Positions 25,061 to 35,884 of a DNA stretch of 64,000 bases are shown here, in pieces. The notes beneath the pieces are model-generated. The model worked only from the letters and a program-made list of their open reading frames with translations, was not told the DNA's origin and searched no databases. Source of the stretch: Pleurodeles waltl (taxonomy: Eukaryota > Chordata > Amphibia > Caudata > Salamandridae); the NCBI RefSeq assembly GCF_031143425.1, contig NC_090439.1, forward strand, positions 356,742,027 through 356,806,026, given 5' to 3'. Position numbers and translations under genes: made by a program. The first letter of the stretch is position 1. Every line of letters starts with the position of its first letter.

Positions 25061-25604
25061 GTTGCAGATGCTGATCCAGATCACAGGCCTTTGCTCAGGT
25101 ATGAGGGTTGATGTCCTCCCGGGGAATCTGAAAGAAAAGCTTAGAGCTTAACATGCTGTGCTCAAAATAGAACTTAGTAGAGAGAACGTAATCTGGTAAC
25201 ACTATGATAGCGTTATCTATGTTTCACTCTCCTCGTTACTATTTCAATCCTACTGTGTTGTATGGTTCTGGTTATTGCGGCTCACGCCTTATTATCTAAA
25301 ATGCAGTTGTTTTATTAAATCAATCTGTAAAACTTAAACTGCCTCTGTCATTTGTATATGAGACCACAATTGGTATGAGAGAACTGGTTGGGATCTGAGT
25401 GACCTCGACTTCCCTGAGAAGCTCTAAGATGCCATGTGCTCGGCTGCCCAATCATCCCTTCCCTTTGGGAGAGATGAGGCACTGCTAGTTAGCCGGAGCA
25501 AAACCGGATTGAGGGTGACAGAGATCCTTCTCCGTGGGTTAGACTTAGTCCCCACACTGAGAACGACCCTGATACCCAAATATCCAGTAGTCTCATTTAG
25601 GATA
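25061..25604 (+). mobile_element. LTR end and leader fragment of another retrotransposon
   Basis: AT-rich U5-like sequence ends ..GAGACCACA at about 25369 and is followed by ATTGGTATGAGAGAACTGG, which has the form of an LTR/primer-binding junction. The next 230 bp looks like an untranslated leader. It stops where a Harbinger fragment starts near 25605. Assignment is by layout only. Confidence 0.45.
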
Positions 25605-25838
25605 ATGAGAGCCAAAGCGACAGTGCCTCGGTGGGCGGTGTTCTGTTGACGTGGCGGTGGAGGTGGAGCAACCTCCACTTCCCCGCCGACCGCCAGTATG
25701 GCTGCTGGCAGTTCTCCGTCCGGAAAAGGACAGAGCGCTGCCAGCAGTCATAATTTGCAGAGCGGAAAACCGCATGTTCTGGCGGTCTTCAGCACGGCGG
25801 TCCCTCAGCGGTCTTGCAAAAAGACCGCCGAGGTTGTA
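25605..25838 (-). mobile_element. Harbinger end fragment
   Basis: The right end reads ..GACCGCCGAGGTTGTAATGACC at 25817-25838, the terminal repeat type seen in H1. Interior sequence is rich in CCGCC/GGCGG with hairpins such as GGAGGTGGAGCAACCTCCACTT and one around GCTGGCAG..CTGCCAGC. No matching left terminus is present. ERV2 resumes at 25839. Confidence 0.65.
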
Positions 25839-26558
25839 ATGACCTTCTCATGCAAGAGTGAATGCTAATGAAGAAGGGGTTCAGTTCGACCAAGTTCTTA
25901 GGACTGCACAAGTGGCTCAATCAGAAAACGTGCAAAATGGTGAAAGTGCAAGCAACCTGAAGGCAGACAAAAGTGCAAGTCAAAGTCAACTGAATCCTGC
26001 CAGCACAGCCAACGTTTTGAATGTAGTTGCGTCTGAAAAGAGAACTGTGAAAGGAGATATTTGGCCTGCAGCTGCACATGGACTGGTTGCTGATAAACTC
26101 CCATCAATAACAGAAGCAGTTGAAGAGTCAAATCAAAGTGAAGATGAAGATGGTGCTGAAAGGAGAACGAAAAGGAAAAGAGTATTAAGCTGTAGATACT
26201 CTTCACCTGAATGGATCTATCTTGTCACAAATGAATGGGAGAATGAGTTTATGGCCTTTTATTTTGACCGTATGAAATCAGTTAAACATTCTGAAACTTG
26301 AAATTGCATTTGAACTGAGTTTTGAAATAACCTTGCCAATAGATTAACAAAGACATTACACTCTGGAAGTGACCATAAGTGATCTTCAGACTGTTCTATT
26401 GAGAATGCACGTTAAACAATTTTTTTAGGACTTTTAGTTGAAACTTGATGAATTTCTTGAAGATTGAGAACTGCTGTAAATAGCGCAAAAGACTTCAAAA
26501 AATCATTTGGGATTTGAATTTTTGCTTGATTTATATTTTTCTTTTCTCCCCAGATTCA
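25839..26558 (+). pseudogene. ERV2 pol C-terminal tail and pol-env spacer
   Basis: Open from before 25858 to the stop at 26301. It is acidic and Ser/Gln-rich, then basic (RRTKRKR, near 26165), then Trp/Tyr-rich (SSPEWIYLVTNEWENEF..FDRM). The last part matches the ERV1 sequence at 11970-12130, so this is the end of pol, separated from integrase by the insertion at 23100-25838. From 26302 to 26558 there is AT-rich spacer ending in a polypyrimidine tract and CAG acceptor at 26551-26553. Confidence 0.65.
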
Positions 26559-27055
26559 ATGGAAGCCATGGACCCAGGACAGGGTAAATGCAGCAAATGT
26601 AAATATGTGTACGTTAGTTTGGTTATAGTGTGTATGCTTGTGTGTGTTTTATTGATAGCAGGAATGAGTGTTTCAATGACATGAGAGATGCAAAGCACAG
26701 CAACTCCACTGCAGAGAATGAAAACATCTATGGAGGACAAGTTTTGAAAGGATGAAGGATTGCTTCATTCAGATGACACAAAGGGGTATTTGTCTTGCAA
26801 TGTTTATTATAGTTTTGTGTATGAGTACATGGACACAATAAATGCGTCTGATTGTTATGTGTGTACACAAATTCCTTTGTCAATATAAGAAGGGATAACT
26901 TATTATAGCTTACCACTGACTTATGCCATTAGTTGCAGCTTATTAATTACATGTTTGTACAATCAAAAGTTCATTCAGCACTTCTATTCTAACTTTGATT
27001 TAGTTTTCTCTTTTGCTCCCATTAATCAGCATTTGAGCAGCATTGCAAAGACTAA
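26559..27055 (+). pseudogene. env: ERV2 env, 5' part
   Basis: The start ATG at 26559 follows the acceptor at 26553, as in ERV1 (12377). A short hydrophilic N-terminus with CSKCKY is followed by a hydrophobic leader segment (about 26610-26665), then a stop near 26682. Further surface-protein similarity to ERV1 12600-12860 continues with stops (for example near 26886) until about 27055, where a MITE fragment and H2 begin. Non-functional. Confidence 0.7.
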
Positions 27056-27262
27056 GGCCCATTTTTATACTCTGTTTGCTCCGGTTGCGTCATTTTCTTT
27101 TATGCAAATCCAGCACAAACTTAACTCTATATTTATATTTTGATGCTAGACCTCTCTAGCGTCAAAATATTGGAGTTAACGTTATTTTTTGCCTGTGGAA
27201 AACTACCTTGCGTCAATGAAATGCACGGTAGGTGTTCCCAGGCAAAAAATGACTCTACGATG
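27056..27262 (+). mobile_element. 5' fragment of the 804-bp TIR element family
   Basis: Starts GGCCCATTTTTATACTCTG and shares with 19785-20588 the words ACTCTGTTTGC, GGAGTTAA and a GGTAGG..CAAAAAATGACTCT core. It ends near 27262, where Harbinger H2 sequence seems to begin; the other half is missing. Confidence 0.6.
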
Positions 27263-27679
27263 ACGGTAAGTACCGCAACCTAGTACACATGGGAAGAAAG
27301 GACACAGTTACATACCCACCCACCCTGCAACGCACTGCCAACCCCTCCCACCATTCCAAGCCATACATACCAAAACAAGATGTTACCAGACACAAGTCAG
27401 CAAAGACCTGCACCGATGTACACACATGGGCACACCACACTCCCACAGTGAAACGCTGAAGAACGTTACTATATGGTGCCAACAGCACCACTGGGCACTC
27501 CAATTTTATTGAAAGGAAAAAAGGATTGTTCAAATAAGGCCATTGGCCATCCATAGCAAATACCCTGAAGGGCAAAAATAGGCTGAACTTGACTCCCACA
27601 TGTGCAAAGAGTACTCCACTTGAAAGGGGCATCCAGGCACCTCAGGGACAGGGGCAGGGGGTGGTGGGGGTGGGGACTT

Positions 27680-30031
27680 ACATCTGGACGGGGGTTCTGG
27701 GCTTAAGTTTGGGAGGTGGAGGGGGTTTGGGCTTGCCCTTGGAGGAAGGTGGAGCGGGCTTGGACTGGGGGGTGGCAGAGGGACCTGGGGCAACACAGGG
27801 CTTCTTCCTCCCTGGGTAAGGGGCATACGAATGGGAAGGGCGGACTGGGGCAGACTTAGACATGGAAGGAGTGGACAAGGCAAGGAGATGGGCACGTTTA
27901 GGGATGAGGCGGGGTGGAACAGTGGGTTCGAACAGGTCGATACAGGAGTGGAAAAGCTTCTTTGGGGCAGCTGAGGGGATTTGGAGGCAGGTGTGGGAGT
28001 GGAGGTAGAGGGAGTGTTTGTATCAGGTTTAGGTGTGTCGGACATGGATGCAGGTACCTTTAAATTATGATGATGTGTTGTGGATGTGTGTGGTGTGGAT
28101 GTCTGTGAATGTTTAAGTGTGTTGGGAGGAGGGAGGTGGAAACAGTGGGGCAAGACAGGCTGCCTGTGTAGATGGATGTTGTCTGGGTGTTTGTAGGTCT
28201 GGTGAGTGTGCTGCAAGTGTCTGTCAATGTAGTAGTGGTGAATGCAGATGTGGTGTTGTGGTGTATGTCTGGATGCCAGATGTTGTGGTGACTGCATGAA
28301 TGGGGGCAGCAGCAGTGACTGAGGGTGCAGTGGGTGTGGGTGTGCATGGTGAGGTGACAGGCAGGGTGGAGGGGGAGGATGACACACTGGGGAAGTGGAT
28401 GTTGTTGTGTGTGCTGTGTTATGTTGGGTGTGTGCCTGCCTGTGGTGTGAAGTATGGTGCTTGTGTTTGTCTGTGTGCTTCTTGTGTGCTGATGTGTGTA
28501 CATGGCTGTCTGTACGTTTGCTTGGGACGGGTGAAGGGAGTGGGGTGCTGGAAGGGGTAGAGGTGGTGGGAGGGGGGATGGAAAGACCTGGCTGCCGTCA
28601 AACAGGAGGCCAGAGCCTGAAAAGATCTCTGTAGGCCAGACATGGCACTGTGAATGTCTTCCAGGTAGGCATTTTATTGCTGCATCTGGGATGCTAAACC
28701 CTCGATGGCATGCACGTTGGTTGTCTGCCCTACAGAGATGGTCGTCAAGAGGTCAGTAGCCTCCTCCATGAGGGCAGCAGGGCTGACTGGAGAAGAAGAT
28801 GAGGTGCCTGGAGCAAAGAGACACCCACCTGCCTGTGTGAGCGGGCACGGGCAACTGTGTGGGGAGCAACCAGGAGGGCAGTGATAGCATGGGGGTAGCG
28901 GAAGATGACATAGAATGGGTGGTGCCAGTAGGGTCCGCCACCACCAGGGAGCTCCCATCGAAGGAGGTATCAGAGTCACTATCTCCAGTGGTAGTTGCCT
29001 CCCCCGTGGTACTCCCTTCGCCCTCCAACCCACTGGTCCCCTTGGCGTCCGCTGACTCTGCCTCCTTGGAACCATGGGCTGCTGCATCCCCACTTGCCGG
29101 TGCCACTGCTCCCTTGCCAGATGATGCTGATGTACACAAAGGACACAGGAGCACAGGGGTGGAGATACAAAACAAGGGAGAACCATACCGGGCCAATGCA
29201 CTTACAAGTCCATGAGGCCACAAAGCATAACAGATGACAGAAATGGGACACCCCCATGGGCCTAGAGAGACTGCCCAAACTGGCCTTTACACCATCCAAT
29301 GGACTTTGAGGGGGCAGGACTTCAGGAACCCACTTGTCCAAGTGCCTAGCACTAGAATGCATACATGCCACAGCACCAACATCCATCCATCAAAGCAGTA
29401 TAACAACAGTGTCGGTACTCACCCCCTTGTGGCTACTGTGCTGCCTTCCAGTGCCCATCCAAATCAGGATAGTCCACTGCCAGAATGTGGGCCATTAGGG
29501 GGGCCAGGGTCCAACGGGCACCGCTTCCTCGTTGGCAGGCCTTCCCCAGCTAGGCCTTGCCAGTCTTCCTGGCCCAGCGCCCCAGGTCCTCCCACTGCTT
29601 CCTGCAGTGGCTGCTCTTCCGGTTGTAGACCACCATGGTCCACACCTCCTTGGCGATGCCTTGACACAGGCCTTTCTTTTGATGGACGCGGACCTGCATG
29701 GGACACACAGAACAAAGAAACAGACGTCAGTGTGTTTGCACCGAATACAGATGACATGTTGTTCTCTATGGAACGGACATTGTTGAAAGGCATGTTTTCA
29801 ACTCACATAGAGTACATGCAAGACAGTCTATGGATTGGGCAGTCACACATCAAACACACATGCATACAGCCATTCGCCACAATCACACACATCTAAGGAT
29901 GACAGACACCAACTCACCTGCTCCTCTGGTCACCCATACAACTTGGCATACAGGGATAGGACCCCGTCCACCAGGGTCTCCAGCTCCTCCACGGTGAAGG
30001 CCACGGCCCTTTCCCCAGTGACCTACAACAT
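27680..30031 (-). pseudogene. H2 Myb B: Myb/SANT-like protein, multi-exon
   Basis: Exon 1 is about 30031-29918 (homologous to FTAQELEKLVDGV of H1, donor GTGAGTT at 29917) and exon 2 is 29693-29423. Exon 2 is 271 bp, exactly the length of H1 exon 2, with acceptor CATGCAG and donor GTGAGTAC. It encodes the CRKQWEDLGRWARKT helix. Exon 3 lies near 29130-28680 and matches the H1 Ser/Thr-rich segment and the following helix. Downstream, 28387-27530 stays open as a long Pro/Ser/His-rich tail without the 17-residue repeats of H1. Stops occur in exon 1 (TGA near 29928) and exon 2 (TAG near 29554). The introns between about 28680 and 30031 hold no other gene. Confidence 0.75.
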
Positions 30032-30583
30032 CTCAGGGACTAGAGTCAGGACACAGCAGCACACGCAGTGGAGTACTAGCCTGCAGGGTGATCAGGAGTC
30101 AAGTGTCAAGGGTCTGACAAAATGGCGTAGGTGCCACGGCAGTGATCATGATTGGTCCAGGTTCCCCCTTGACAACCATGTAAACCAATGATTGGGTGCA
30201 CGGAGGTGAACACCGCATTCCGCCATGATGACTAACACCAGCAGAATTAAGTCACTTCCACTCCCTCGTACCTGGATGGCAGTAGGCTGCCATTTTGCTA
30301 CCACATAATCACCATAGCTTGGCATCCAGGGCCTCCAAATCTCCGACCTTAGTCGCATGCTGACATGAGTCTAGGTTCCACACATGCCCCCATTTTTGGA
30401 ATTATGTCCACGCTGGGATGCCAGTATTACAGAGTTAACTCAGTACACATATGCCTGACGGTGTACTTCATACTTTGCGTCTGTGTGTGTTACCTATGTG
30501 TTGCACAAACAAAGATACAGTGACATCATGTGATGAAGGTGTATGTTTACACTCAATATGTGTTCTTTCCTCCCCCATAAGTA

Positions 30584-31720
30584 CAGACCCATGTGGCGAG
30601 GGAGGGCCCCATCTGTTTACAGACCTCTGGTTGATTTGGAAACTATGGAGGAACGTCACATCATTATCACCTACAGATTCAATAGAGCTACTATCCGTGA
30701 CGTCAGTGCATTAATGGATTCAGGTCTGAAACCTTCAAATCGGAATCAGCATGCCATCCCTACAATTGTGCAAGTGCTATCTGTACTCCATTTTTTTGGG
30801 CTACGGGCTCATTTCAGGTGACAGTGGGCATGGGTGCAGGGGTATCAAAGCCAATGTTCAGCCACACCCTGTCAAAATTCCTGGATGCATTCGTCCAACA
30901 CCTGCAAACACATGTCCAGTTTCACCAAAGGGCTGAACTTTCTGCCATCAAATCTGGATTTTATGCCTTTGCCAACATCCCACATGTGATTAGGGTCATT
31001 GATGGAACCCACATAGCTCTCATACCCCCAAGAGTGAATGAACAGGTGTACAAGAATCAAAAGAACTATAAAGAACTATCACTCCATGAAGATACATTTA
31101 GTGTGTGCTGCTGACCAGTACGTTTACATGTCAATGCCAGGTTCCCAGGCTCAGTCTCAGTCCATGATTCCTTTGTCCTGAGAAACAGCAGTGTGCCACA
31201 CATGATGGAACAACTACAAGGGGACAGAGGATGGCTCATAGGTGAGTGTGTATGACTCTGGATCTGTACGTAGCAGACAGACAGCCAATATGCATGTGAA
31301 GTCAGTTTATTGAGGTCCTGTTTCACCCACTTTTGCAGGGGATTCTGGCTACCCTAACTTGTAATGGCTCCTGACACCAGTGAGGAATCCCAAGACAGAT
31401 GCAGGGAGAAATTACAATGAGGCCCATGGACATACTAGGAGGGTGATTGAGTGCACAATAGGACTCCTGAAGGCTAGATTTTGTTGCCTCCATCTCTCTG
31501 GGGATCCCTATGCTATGTCCCTGACAAGGTGTGTAAGATAGTGGTGGCCTGCTGCATGCTGCACAACTTGGCTGTGAGGAAAGCTATCCCCCTTGTGGAA
31601 GAGGAGGGTGCTGTCCAACCAGCCCTGCAACCTCAGAGAGGGGAAGAGAGTGATGGTGAGGAAGAAAAGGGGGAGGATCTGAACTCCAGGAACCAGCTGA
31701 TTCGCCTATACTTACAGTGA
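30584..31720 (+). pseudogene. H2 HARBI1-type DDE transposase, with an intron
   Basis: Coding similarity starts near 30584 after CCCCATAAG. MEERHIIITYRF and VQVLSVLHFF match H1; the frame breaks near 30800 and continues at 30818-31020 with the first catalytic Asp in IDGT (near 30998). Frame damage follows near 31050-31140. A GT-AG intron of 97 bp (31242-31338, acceptor CTTTTGCAG) splits the second catalytic motif: WLIG | GDSGYP. H1 has no intron there. The third catalytic Glu is in RRVIECTIGLLKARF (near 31450), a frameshift follows near 31500, and the acidic C-terminus ends at 31720. It is convergent with neither Myb gene and lies between them, as in H1. Inactive. Confidence 0.83.
31242..31338 (+). 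other. 97-bp intron in H2 transposase
   Basis: Starts GTGAGTGTG and ends TTTTGCAG, with a TTGAG/CACCC pyrimidine-containing 3' part. Removing it joins codons for the conserved GDSGYP motif. The H1 gene is contiguous at the same codons (about 4831-4840, - strand). Confidence 0.75.
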
Positions 31721-32427
31721 CGATGAGGTACTTTGCATTGATGCTGATGTTTTCACTGCATAGTTTCCGTCTGAATCATTTAATTGGTAATGTGGCATCT
31801 ATGGTCATTGACACAGTTAACTGATGACTGAAGTGGCAAGTTCCAGGGAACCCAATAGCAGGTACAGTGTGACATAATTCAGACACTACAGTGCTTTGGA
31901 TCACCTCCTGCAATAAAGGTATGATGATGAAATAGACTGGCTAATGCATACACACTCACAATTGATATCTCATATTAACAAGGGACATATGATTTAAGTG
32001 CATAGGTGTTTTTATTAAGTGACAAAATATGCACATTTCGTGGAACAGTGATAGGGAGTGGGCACATGGTGCATATCCATACTCAGGTACATATGCTCAG
32101 CTGTTGGTAACACTGGGTTTTGTTCCATGTGGCCATTGGTAGATGCTGTGATGGCAGTGGCAAGTCAACAAGGGAGCACAGTGGCACACAAGGGAAACAG
32201 TTCAGGGCAGAGTCACTTCCTAGCGCTGAGCTTGGTCTTTGCTGGTGTTTCAGTGGCGTGTCTGGTTTCTGAGGGCACGTTTGCGAAGCTGGAGCTGGAG
32301 CTGGGCTGCAGGGGTGCTGGTTTCCTGGGTACCCTGTGGCAGTTCCACCAGTCCAGTAGCTGCTGCAGATGTAGATTTCAGGGCAGTGTCCTGGCTAGTG
32401 GTAGGGACTTGCAGGTGGGTGGAGGTC

Positions 32428-33757
32428 TCAGACTGGCTGTGGTACTGGTGCTGCAGCACCCCTGAAATGTTGACCCTGATGGCATTGAGCTGTTTCCATG
32501 GCCTCCTGCTGGTGTGCTATCTGCAGCCTCTGATTCTGCTCCAAGGTGGCCAGCATCTGGCCCATCCTGTCCTGGGTATGGTGGCATGCTGGCAGGACCT
32601 CAGATATCACCTCCTGGGCTGCAGCATCCATCATTTGGCCACCCCCCTGAGCCACTGATGCCCTGCCACTGGCCATTGCCTCCTGTGCCTGTGTCCCCTG
32701 TACAGGTCTGGCAGTCTCACTACACTGGGCCCTTCCTCATCCTGCGTGTTGGTGGGTGGAGACTCTGGCCTCTGTGAATGTGGGCCAGCAGTCTGTGGCC
32801 GGGTGGCACTGTTGTGGGGTTGTTTGGTGGCTGGGTGGTAGGGCTATCAGTGGTATCCTGGGTGGGGGTGCTGGAGGATGACAGACCAGGACTGTGTGAT
32901 GGACCAGGGTATTCCTCACTTTCCATACATCCATCTGCACTCTCCTGAGTCGGGTCTCTGTCTCCGTGTGGAGCACTAGCACTCCTTGGCGTTTCTGTCC
33001 AGGTGGCATGGGTGGTGGTGCCTGTGGGGGTTGGAATGGACATGTGGGTGTCAGGTACCTTTTTCGCCAATTGATGCACAGCTGTGCCCTAACTTGCTTA
33101 TATTCCCCTGTCGTGGCATGCAAGGTCACTTCGTGTACATATCTTTGCATTTTATGTGGGGGGGAGGTGCATTGTGGGTACTGTAGTGCCACTGTGAATC
33201 CATGCAGGTTTAGGTGGCTGTGCACAGGGGGCATGAGGGAGGTCCGTTTTGTGGCATTGTAAGCATGCAAGGTAGTTGGATGTGGGTGTTGTGGACTGGG
33301 TTGGGTCTGGTATTGAGAGGGGTGGGGTGATGCATGCATTGTAGGTGGGGTGACTGTTAAGGTATTGTAGTTAACTACCCGAGTCCAGTCCTCCAGTAAG
33401 TCTGGTGAAGCCCTCTGGGTGCAGGATAATCAGGAACTTCTCCTCCCAGTCAGTGTAATTGGGGGGTGTAGGTGGTGGACCTCCACCAGTCTTCCGTACG
33501 GTGATATTGTGCCTGGATGTCATTGACCGTACCTTCCCGTGCAGGTCGTTCCATCTCTTCCAGATGTCATCCCTTGTGCATGGATGGTTTTCCACTGTGT
33601 TGACCTTGTTGACAATCGTCTGCCATAGCTCTATCTTCCTGGCCACAGGTGTCGGCTGCACCTGTGCCCCGAATAGTTGTGGCTCAACACTGAGTATTTC
33701 GTCCACCATGGTCCTTAGCTCCCTATCTGTGAAGTGTGGGTGCTTAGGGGGTGCCAT
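32428..33757 (-). pseudogene. H2 Myb A: Myb/SANT-like protein, two exons
   Basis: Exon 1 begins with the ATG at 33757 and reads MAPPKHPHFTDRELR, closely matching H1 Myb A. It is open through the IWKRWNDLHGK helix to about 33380, ending near GGACTCGG|GTAGTT. This copy lacks the premature TGA seen in H1. A second coding block, about 33080-32428, is Pro/Thr/Ser-rich and then Gln/Ala-rich with a helical stretch (MMDAAAQEVISEV..ATLEQNQRLQ), but the frame shifts inside it, near 32740. The 33080-33380 gap is intron. Similarity to H1 is strong in exon 1 and weak in exon 2. DNA binding is inferred from the trihelix. Confidence 0.75.
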
Positions 33758-34345
33758 GGTGTGTGTTGTTGGTGGTGTGCAGTGGGTGTATTGGTGAGGG
33801 TGCTGTCGTGTGGTTATGTGTGTGGCTTATAAAGGTGTTTGGGGTTTGTATGTGCTTTGGTGGTGTATTTGTGCCTGTGACTTGTGTGATGTTGTTTTCA
33901 GTGTATGCGTGTTGTATTTTCAATCTCAGGTGGACTATTGGTGATGCAAAGGATTGTGTATGTGTGTGTTTTATAGTGTTGTGAATGTGTGTCAGGTGTG
34001 TGGCTTTCAAAGTTGCCCATGTGTGCATTTGTTGTTGGTGGGTCCCATTGCTGGCCGTTGCAGTCCGTACTGCCAATGGTCGTTCTGCTTCCGCTATCCG
34101 CCACGCTGATTTGAGCATCATTATTTGGTGGGCGGCTGATTAGTCTGCATGGCGGTGGAGGGATGGGGTGTTCTGCCTTTCCGCTGTTATAGGCCCTGGC
34201 GGTGGGTGGAGGTTGCAAGATTTTTGGAGTTTTAACTTTTTGACATCATAATTCAGCGGTGTCCAGTCTTCCGCCACTGGCGGTCTTCTGTTCACCGTCG
34301 CCACAGCAGTCGGTGGTGATTGATGCCAAGTTCATAATGAGGGCC

Positions 34346-34592
34346 TCAGTTTGGAAACTTGGGAAATAGATTTGTGAGATTGATCCTGAAACCTTTATTG
34401 ATTGTGACAGTGTGCATAATATGTGCACTTGGATTTTACAAAGCATACAATTTCGGAAAAAGTCAAAGAGTGAAAAATAGACATAGGAGGAAAGAAATGG
34501 AAATGGAAAATATGAGAAACAGATATTATCAGATAATGAGGAGAATTGATAATTACTGCAGACCTACGCATTATCAAACTACGAGGTTTTGA
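34346..34592 (+). pseudogene. env: ERV2 env, 3' end with membrane anchor
   Basis: Env resumes after H2. A strongly hydrophobic segment (LLIVTVCIICALGF, near 34388-34435) is the transmembrane anchor, followed by a very basic cytoplasmic tail rich in Arg, Lys and Tyr that ends at the stop 34590-34592. ERV3 env (59105-59785) has the same plan. The ectodomain part between this and 27055 is missing. Confidence 0.75.
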
Positions 34593-35611
34593 TTTGTCTC
34601 AATGTAAATTAAGAAAGGTATTTTGTGATGGCGTGAATTGCTCTCAGAGGAGAGACTGTTAGAGATCATATTTTACTTATATATTAGTGGCATAGAAGTT
34701 AGCATATGGCGACTTACAAACCTTCATTTAAAAGTGTAATAGAGAATTTAACATGGAAATGTAAAATGTCCATGTTTAAATTATGGTGGACAATGTGACT
34801 GCCACCCGTATTTTGACCTCACATTTAACATGAAAGATATTATTCTTTTTTTACTTGAATTACTGACATGAGATAATGCAAAAATTATTTTACTAGATGA
34901 ATATTAGAAGTGAATTATTACATGAATAAGAATTAATCGTACTTATGTTTAATTAAATAAATGTATTAACGAGTTTCTTGTGTGCAGAAAAACAAATGCA
35001 TGTTTCAATTGTGTTCTAATAATGTTGCAAATAATGTTTTCAGTAAAATAATTTGCTTTGCATATATGATTTAATTGTAAGGTGTGCAATAGGATTGATG
35101 TCTAATAATTGTATTAATGTGCATTTAGGTTTTCTTAGCTTCAGTAGGCCTGAGAGTTTCATTCTTGCAGCATTAGAGGAAAATTACTTGCCTATTCTGT
35201 TCCCTCTGACCTGAATATTTTCCCTAGGTTGCTAACCTAATGTTGAATGTCTTATTGTATTGAAGGTGAAGAACATGTTTCAGTGTTAACTATGGGACAA
35301 TATTTCTTCTAGCTGTCAAACAAGACAGGAAACTTTAATAAGTTTATGTGAGAAGTGCTTAGTTTATTTTGTGTGTCACGAGAAAGAATTCTGAAGTAAA
35401 AAACAATTAGAAAATGTCATATTTCGGCGGAACTGTATGAAATCATTGAAATGACAAGGCACTTTTGCTGAAAAAATCCAGATTAGTTGCAAACTTGATG
35501 GTACCATCGACAATTATAAGATGCCATATCTTGTGCTTAAGATGAGCCCACTTGAAGAACCAATCAAGAGGACCATGGATCTTTCTAATTAGAGAGATAT
35601 TTTGGGACTTT
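34593..35611 (+). other. ERV2 3' end and AT-rich, LTR-like sequence
   Basis: A purine-rich tract at about 34646-34656 could be the polypurine tract, with an LTR starting TGTTAGAGATC at 34657. The remaining sequence is AT-rich and non-coding; I could not define where an LTR would end. Confidence 0.45.
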
Positions 35612-35766
35612 GGCCCTGATTTATACTTTTTTTGTGCCACATTACCATCATTTTGTGATGCAAAAGTGGTGCAAACTTACAAAATACAATTGCAGTTTGT
35701 AAGTTTGCCCTGCTTTTGCGTCCAAAAATGACAGTAATGCGGCACAAAAAAAGTTAAATCAGGGCC
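35612..35766. mobile_element. 155-bp palindromic MITE, TTT TSD
   Basis: Starts GGCCCTGATTTATACTTTTTTTG and ends ..AAAAAAGTTAAATCAGGGCC, with TTT on both sides (35609-35611 and 35767-35769). The whole element is one imperfect palindrome. Same style as 52215-52370 but clearly diverged. Confidence 0.88.
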
Positions 35767-35879
35767 TTTGAATCAGTCTGCCCAGGACTCTGCCACAGTC
35801 TGTCTACTCCTGCTTTGAGTTTGCTGCTGTCACCTCCTGTCTTCTCAAAGTCTTTCGATGAGTCGTCCTCTTAGTCTTA
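35767..35879. other. Flanking DNA without a gene
   Basis: Short stretch between the MITE and solo LTR A; nothing recognised. Confidence 0.6.
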
Positions 35880-35884
35880 CTTGC

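Larger units (their letters stand above)
27263..34345 (-). mobile_element. Harbinger H2: second three-gene Harbinger, inverted relative to H1
   Basis: The right end reads ..CCAAGTTCATAATGAGGGCC to 34345 and abuts ERV2 env at 34346. The left terminus is not recognisable, so it may be deleted together with part of env. Gene order read on the - strand equals H1: Myb A (33757 to about 32428), transposase on the opposite strand (30584-31720), Myb B (30031 to about 27680). Putative poly(A) signals: TTTATT at 27505-27510 (Myb B, - strand) and AATAAA at 31912 (transposase). The terminus differs from H1 (GGCCCTCATTATGA versus GGGGGTCATTACAA), so it is a different subfamily with the same gene plan. Confidence 0.85.
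15216..34657 (+). mobile_element. ERV2: class I endogenous retrovirus with gag-pro-pol-env, heavily interrupted
   Basis: This is a second copy of the ERV1 family in the same orientation. Its internal pieces are gag (15237-15240 and 15755-18500), protease/pol (18790-19784, 20589-23095, 25840-26301) and env (26559-27055, 34346-34592). A purine-rich tract at about 34646-34656 (CAGAGGAGAGAC) is followed by TGTTAGAGATC at 34657, a candidate 3' LTR start. Four separate insertions break it. Every gene also has stops. About 0.6-0.8 kb of env present in ERV1 is missing between the two env pieces. Confidence 0.85.

Noticed and set aside
22990..25400. Possible host gene in frames at 23694-25053
   Set aside because: Sequence looks like LTR with GC-rich chance frames; there is no domain, splice support or conservation.
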